Source: Microbacteriaceae bacterium (GTDB taxonomy: Bacteria > Actinomycetota > Actinomycetes > Actinomycetales > Microbacteriaceae). Taken from it: 34,015 nt of DNA. The stretch spans positions 1 through 34,015 of the forward strand of contig JAIXXG010000011.1 in NCBI GenBank assembly GCA_027490915.1. Reading direction: 5' to 3'. The notes beneath the pieces are model-generated. The model saw only the letters and a program-made list of their open reading frames with translations. It ran no database searches and was not told the origin of the DNA. The position numbers and the translations under genes were made by a program. The stretch's first letter is position 1. The number at the start of each line of letters is the position of its first letter. Shown in pieces: positions 31,326 through 34,015 of the stretch.

Positions 31326-32570
31326 TCAGCCGCCGATGACGGCGTTGATGCGCTCCTCGGCGCTCGCGAGCGCCTCGGCCACGGTCTTGCGACCGGCCTG
31401 GGCCTCGATGAGCTCCTCGTTCATGATGTCCTGCATCTCCTGCTGACCGGTCGCCACGATCGGCTGGATCGCGATCGCGTCGAGCGAGTCGAACACGGCC
31501 TGGCGGTTCGCCGGGTTGTCCTTCTCGAGGTACAGCGCGAGCTGCGACTCGTCGGAGATCGGCGGCAGCTCCCAGCCCGACTCGAGGCGCACGTCGACCA
31601 TCGTCTGCGACGAGGTCAGGAACTCGGCGAACAGGGTCGCCGCCTCGATGTGCTCGGAGGTCGCCGAGACGCCGACCGCGTTCGAGAACACGGCGCTCGC
31701 CTGCTGGGTGTTGCCCGGCTCAACCGCGATGTCCCAGCTGAACGGCACGTCGGCGACGGCTCCGAAGACCCAGATGCCGGTGTGCATCATGCCGAGCTTG
31801 CCCTCCTTGAACAGGTTGGTGTCGAAGTCGGGCGTGCCCTGACCCTGCTCGATCGTCGGCATGACGGTGCCCGACTTGTTGACCAGCCACTCGGCCGCCT
31901 CGATGCCGCCCGGGGTGTTGAAGGCGACAGCGGTGCGGTCGTCGTTGAGGAACGACTCGCCGTTCTGCGCGAGCACCTTGTAGAACTCGAAGAACGACAC
32001 GGGCTGATGGCTGCCCCAGATGCCGTCGCCGAGGGCGGTGATCGCCTCGGCCGCGGCCTGCTCGTCCTCCCAGGTCCAGTCGGCGGTCGGGTACTCGAGG
32101 CCGGCCTGGTCGAACAGGTCGGCGTTGTAGTAGAGCACCACGGCCGAGAACGAGCTCGGCAGACCGTAGCTGACGCCGTCGCGCGAGTACGCGTCGACGA
32201 GCGACTCGCGGTAGGCCTCGGGGTTCGCGACCTCGAGCGGCGCGAGGGCACCCGAGTCGGCGAGGGTCTGGAAGAACCCGAAGTCGGTGTCGACCACGTC
32301 GGCGATGGTGCCGGCCGCGAGGTCGGTCTGCAGCGCGGTGAAGTAGTCGCCGTAGGGCAGCGTCGTCACCTCGACGGTGATGTTCGGGTTCTCGGCCTCG
32401 AACGCGTCGACGATGGCGGCGAGGTTCTCCTCGTTGCCGCCCGCCGAGATGAAGTTGCTGTAGGTGATGGTGATGGGGCCCTCGTCGGCGGCGGGCTCGG
32501 TCGAGCAGCCGCCGAGCACGAGAGCCGACGCGGCGGCGATGCCGGCCGCGGCGAGCAGTGAACGCTTCAT
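31326..32570 (-). CDS. ABC transporter sugar-binding lipoprotein
   Basis: A 414-residue extracellular solute-binding protein, family 1 (MalE-like). The lipoprotein signal ends in LGGC with the acylated cysteine at residue 22. The mature part shows ITITYSNFISAGGNEENLAAIVDAFEAENP, typical of this family, aromatic residues such as WTWEDE and GIWVFG likely for stacking on sugar rings, and a C-terminal helical region with EEL and ALASAEERIN. It delivers carbohydrate to the two permeases encoded upstream. The start has AAAGGAG 11 nt ahead. No ATPase gene is in the window; such systems often share a multi-purpose MsiK-like ATPase elsewhere (family knowledge). Confidence 0.94.
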   Translation of the reverse strand: MKRSLLAAAGIAAASALVLGGCSTEPAADEGPITITYSNFISAGGNEENLAAIVDAFEAENPNITVEVTTLPYGDYFTALQTDLAAGTIADVVDTDFGFFQTLADSGALAPLEVANPEAYRESLVDAYSRDGVSYGLPSSFSAVVLYYNADLFDQAGLEYPTADWTWEDEQAAAEAITALGDGIWGSHQPVSFFEFYKVLAQNGESFLNDDRTAVAFNTPGGIEAAEWLVNKSGTVMPTIEQGQGTPDFDTNLFKEGKLGMMHTGIWVFGAVADVPFSWDIAVEPGNTQQASAVFSNAVGVSATSEHIEAATLFAEFLTSSQTMVDVRLESGWELPPISDESQLALYLEKDNPANRQAVFDSLDAIAIQPIVATGQQEMQDIMNEELIEAQAGRKTVAEALASAEERINAVIGG

Positions 32571-32639
32571 GTGAGTGCTATCTCCTTTGATATTCGGTAC
32601 CGGTGGTGCGGATCTTTCGGATGGGTGGATTCCCGAGGC

Positions 32640-33467
32640 CTATTTGAGCCCCGAGCTGGCGACGCCCTGGATGACGTATCGCTGGGCGAAGATGTAGAGC
32701 GCGAGCATCGGCAGCACGCTCACGACGGAGCCGGCCATGATGACGTCCCACGCGGTGGTGTACTGGCCCTGCAGGCCCGCGAGCGCGATCGGCAGGGTCT
32801 GCAGCTCGGGGTCGCGCAGCACGATGAGCGGCCACAGGAAGCTGTTCCAGCTGCCCATGAAGGCGAAGATCGTGAGCGTGGCGAGCGCCGGCTTGATGTT
32901 CGGCAGGATGATCGACACGAAGATGCGCACGTGGCCCGCGCCGTCGAGCGTGGCGGCCTCGTCGAGCTCGCGCGGAACCTGGTTGATCGCCTGCCGCAGC
33001 AGGAAGATGCCGAACGCGCTCGCGAACGTCGGCAGCAGCGCGCCGAGGTAGGTGTTCAGCAGGCCGAAAGCCTTCAGCTCGGCGAACAGCGGCACGACGA
33101 GCACCTGCAGCGGCACCATCATCGTCGCCAGATACACCGCGAAGACGATGCCGCGCCCACGGAACGGCAGCCGGCTGAAGGCGTAGGCCGCTGTCGCGCT
33201 CGTGAACAGCTGCACGAGGGTCGTGACGACGGCGAGCAGCAGGCTGTTGAGCACGACGCGCGCGAAGGGCCGCTCGGTGAAGAGCGTCTCGTAGGCCTGG
33301 AACGACGGGTTGTCGGGCCAGAGGCGCGGGGTGATCGAGAAGCCGGCCCCCGGGGTGATCGAGGTGATGAACGTCCAGATGAAGGGGAAGAGCATCGCCA
33401 GGGCGCCGAGGATGACGACCGCGTGCAGCAGCACCCAGCCCGCGCGGCTCGTCGTCTGCTCACGCAT
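32640..33467 (-). CDS. Carbohydrate ABC transporter permease, MalG type
   Basis: A 275-residue permease with six membrane segments. The cytoplasmic EAA loop that docks the ATPase is visible as ELDEAATLDGAGHVRIF followed by ILPNIKPA. The sequence PFIWTFITSI near the N-terminus and the final YVIQGVASSGLK are typical of the second permease of family 1 sugar importers. The ATG at 33467 overlaps the stop of the upstream permease by 8 nt. It is followed 69 nt later by the binding-protein gene, the reverse of the more usual order with the binding protein first. Confidence 0.94.
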   Translation of the reverse strand: MREQTTSRAGWVLLHAVVILGALAMLFPFIWTFITSITPGAGFSITPRLWPDNPSFQAYETLFTERPFARVVLNSLLLAVVTTLVQLFTSATAAYAFSRLPFRGRGIVFAVYLATMMVPLQVLVVPLFAELKAFGLLNTYLGALLPTFASAFGIFLLRQAINQVPRELDEAATLDGAGHVRIFVSIILPNIKPALATLTIFAFMGSWNSFLWPLIVLRDPELQTLPIALAGLQGQYTTAWDVIMAGSVVSVLPMLALYIFAQRYVIQGVASSGLK

Positions 33468-34015
33468 AGTGCACCCACCGCTTCTGGCCGATGACCTGCA
33501 CGACGGTCACGCCGAGGATCACCGCGAAGAGCATCCACGACAGGGCGGCCGCCTCGCCGGCGGCGCCGTAGCGGAAGGTCAGGTCGTAGATCTGCTGGAC
33601 GACGACCTGGCTCGATCCGGCCGGGCCGCCCCCGGTCATCGCGTAGACCTGGTCGAAGACCTGGAACCCGTTGATGAGCGAGATGACGATCACGAAGAAC
33701 GTGCTCGGGCTGAGCATCGGCAGCGTCACGTTCCAGAAGCGCTGCCAGGCATTCGCGCCATCGACCTTGGCGGCGTCGTAGAGCTCGGTATTGATCGCCT
33801 GCAGGCCGGCCAGCAGGATCACCATGACGAACCCGAGATCCTTCCACGCGCTCGCGAGGATGATCGACGGCATCGACCACGCGGGGTCGGTCCACCAGCC
33901 GGGGCCGTCGATGCCGACCCAGCCGAGCACGCTGTTGACGACGCCGTTGTTGGGGTTGAGCAGCCAGCGCCAGACGACGGCGACCGCGATCCAGCTCGTC
34001 ACGACGGGCAGGAAG
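33460..34015 (-). CDS. Carbohydrate ABC transporter permease, MalF type, 5' end outside window
   Basis: The C-terminal 184 residues of the first permease of the importer. The frame is open to the window edge (FLPVVTSWI is encoded by the last bases), so the GTG at 34002 is internal and the real start lies outside. The EAA loop reads ELYDAAKVDGANAWQRF with LPMLSP after it, and the NGFQVFDQVYAMTGGGPAGSS segment is a strong family marker. Together with the MalG-type permease it forms the membrane channel. Its missing N-terminus and any regulator or promoter of the operon are beyond the right edge. Confidence 0.94.
   Translation of the reverse strand, partial: FLPVVTSWIAVAVVWRWLLNPNNGVVNSVLGWVGIDGPGWWTDPAWSMPSIILASAWKDLGFVMVILLAGLQAINTELYDAAKVDGANAWQRFWNVTLPMLSPSTFFVIVISLINGFQVFDQVYAMTGGGPAGSSQVVVQQIYDLTFRYGAAGEAAALSWMLFAVILGVTVVQVIGQKRWVHYA

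Overview
The window is high-GC DNA with strong third-position GC bias from a chromosome of an actinobacterium. Gene content points to the family Microbacteriaceae (inference): a DUF4031 protein, the folC-DUF4233-ndk order, an RNase E with a long acidic/basic N-terminal extension, an ileS T-box leader, and many starts that sit 6-7 nt behind a TANNNT -10 box (leaderless transcripts). No mobile element, phage gene, CRISPR array, rRNA or tRNA was seen. The large open frames antisense to ileS, valS, rne and the M3 peptidase are GC-bias shadows and are not annotated.

Layout. 1-1494 (minus): rplU-rpmA-obgE, with a promoter and leader upstream of rplU and a 13-bp perfect hairpin between rpmA and obgE; obgE runs off the left edge. 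1709-1981 (plus): a DUF4031 gene. 2015-5307 (minus): a three-gene membrane cluster (COG0701 permease, TIGR03943 partner, membrane-anchored predicted beta-propeller). 5404-7791 (minus): RNase E/G behind a 385-nt gene-free region. 8177-8824 (plus): a vitamin K epoxide reductase homologue. 8849-15557 (minus): a tightly coupled operon ileS-folC-DUF4233-ndk-NDP-hexose 2,3-dehydratase, headed by a clear isoleucine T-box riboswitch. 15853-20586 (plus): an MHS-family transporter, a single-pass membrane protein and valS, followed by a GNAT acetyltransferase and a small conserved protein (to 21312). 21449-22314 (minus): a winged-helix regulator plus a 68-residue protein, divergent from an M3 peptidase (plus, 22429-24459); between them lies an array of six 14-bp direct repeats. 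24469-25851 (minus): an Eis-like acetyltransferase. 25887-27865 (minus): a BenE-type transporter coupled to a six-TM protein with a DNA-binding-like tail. 27875-34015 (minus): a carbohydrate operon with two ABC permeases, a lipoprotein binding protein, a GH15 hydrolase and a GH31 alpha-glycosidase; the first permease runs off the right edge.

How the parts work together. The left and middle thirds are mostly housekeeping translation, RNA decay, folate and nucleotide functions. The right third is an oligosaccharide uptake and intracellular hydrolysis system, probably for alpha-glucosides such as isomalto-oligosaccharides (inference). The signals most worth a second look are the 14-bp repeat array, the lone deoxysugar-type 2,3-dehydratase embedded in the T-box operon, twin hairpins with identical loops in the rne leader, and the insertion of a membrane cluster between rne and rplU.
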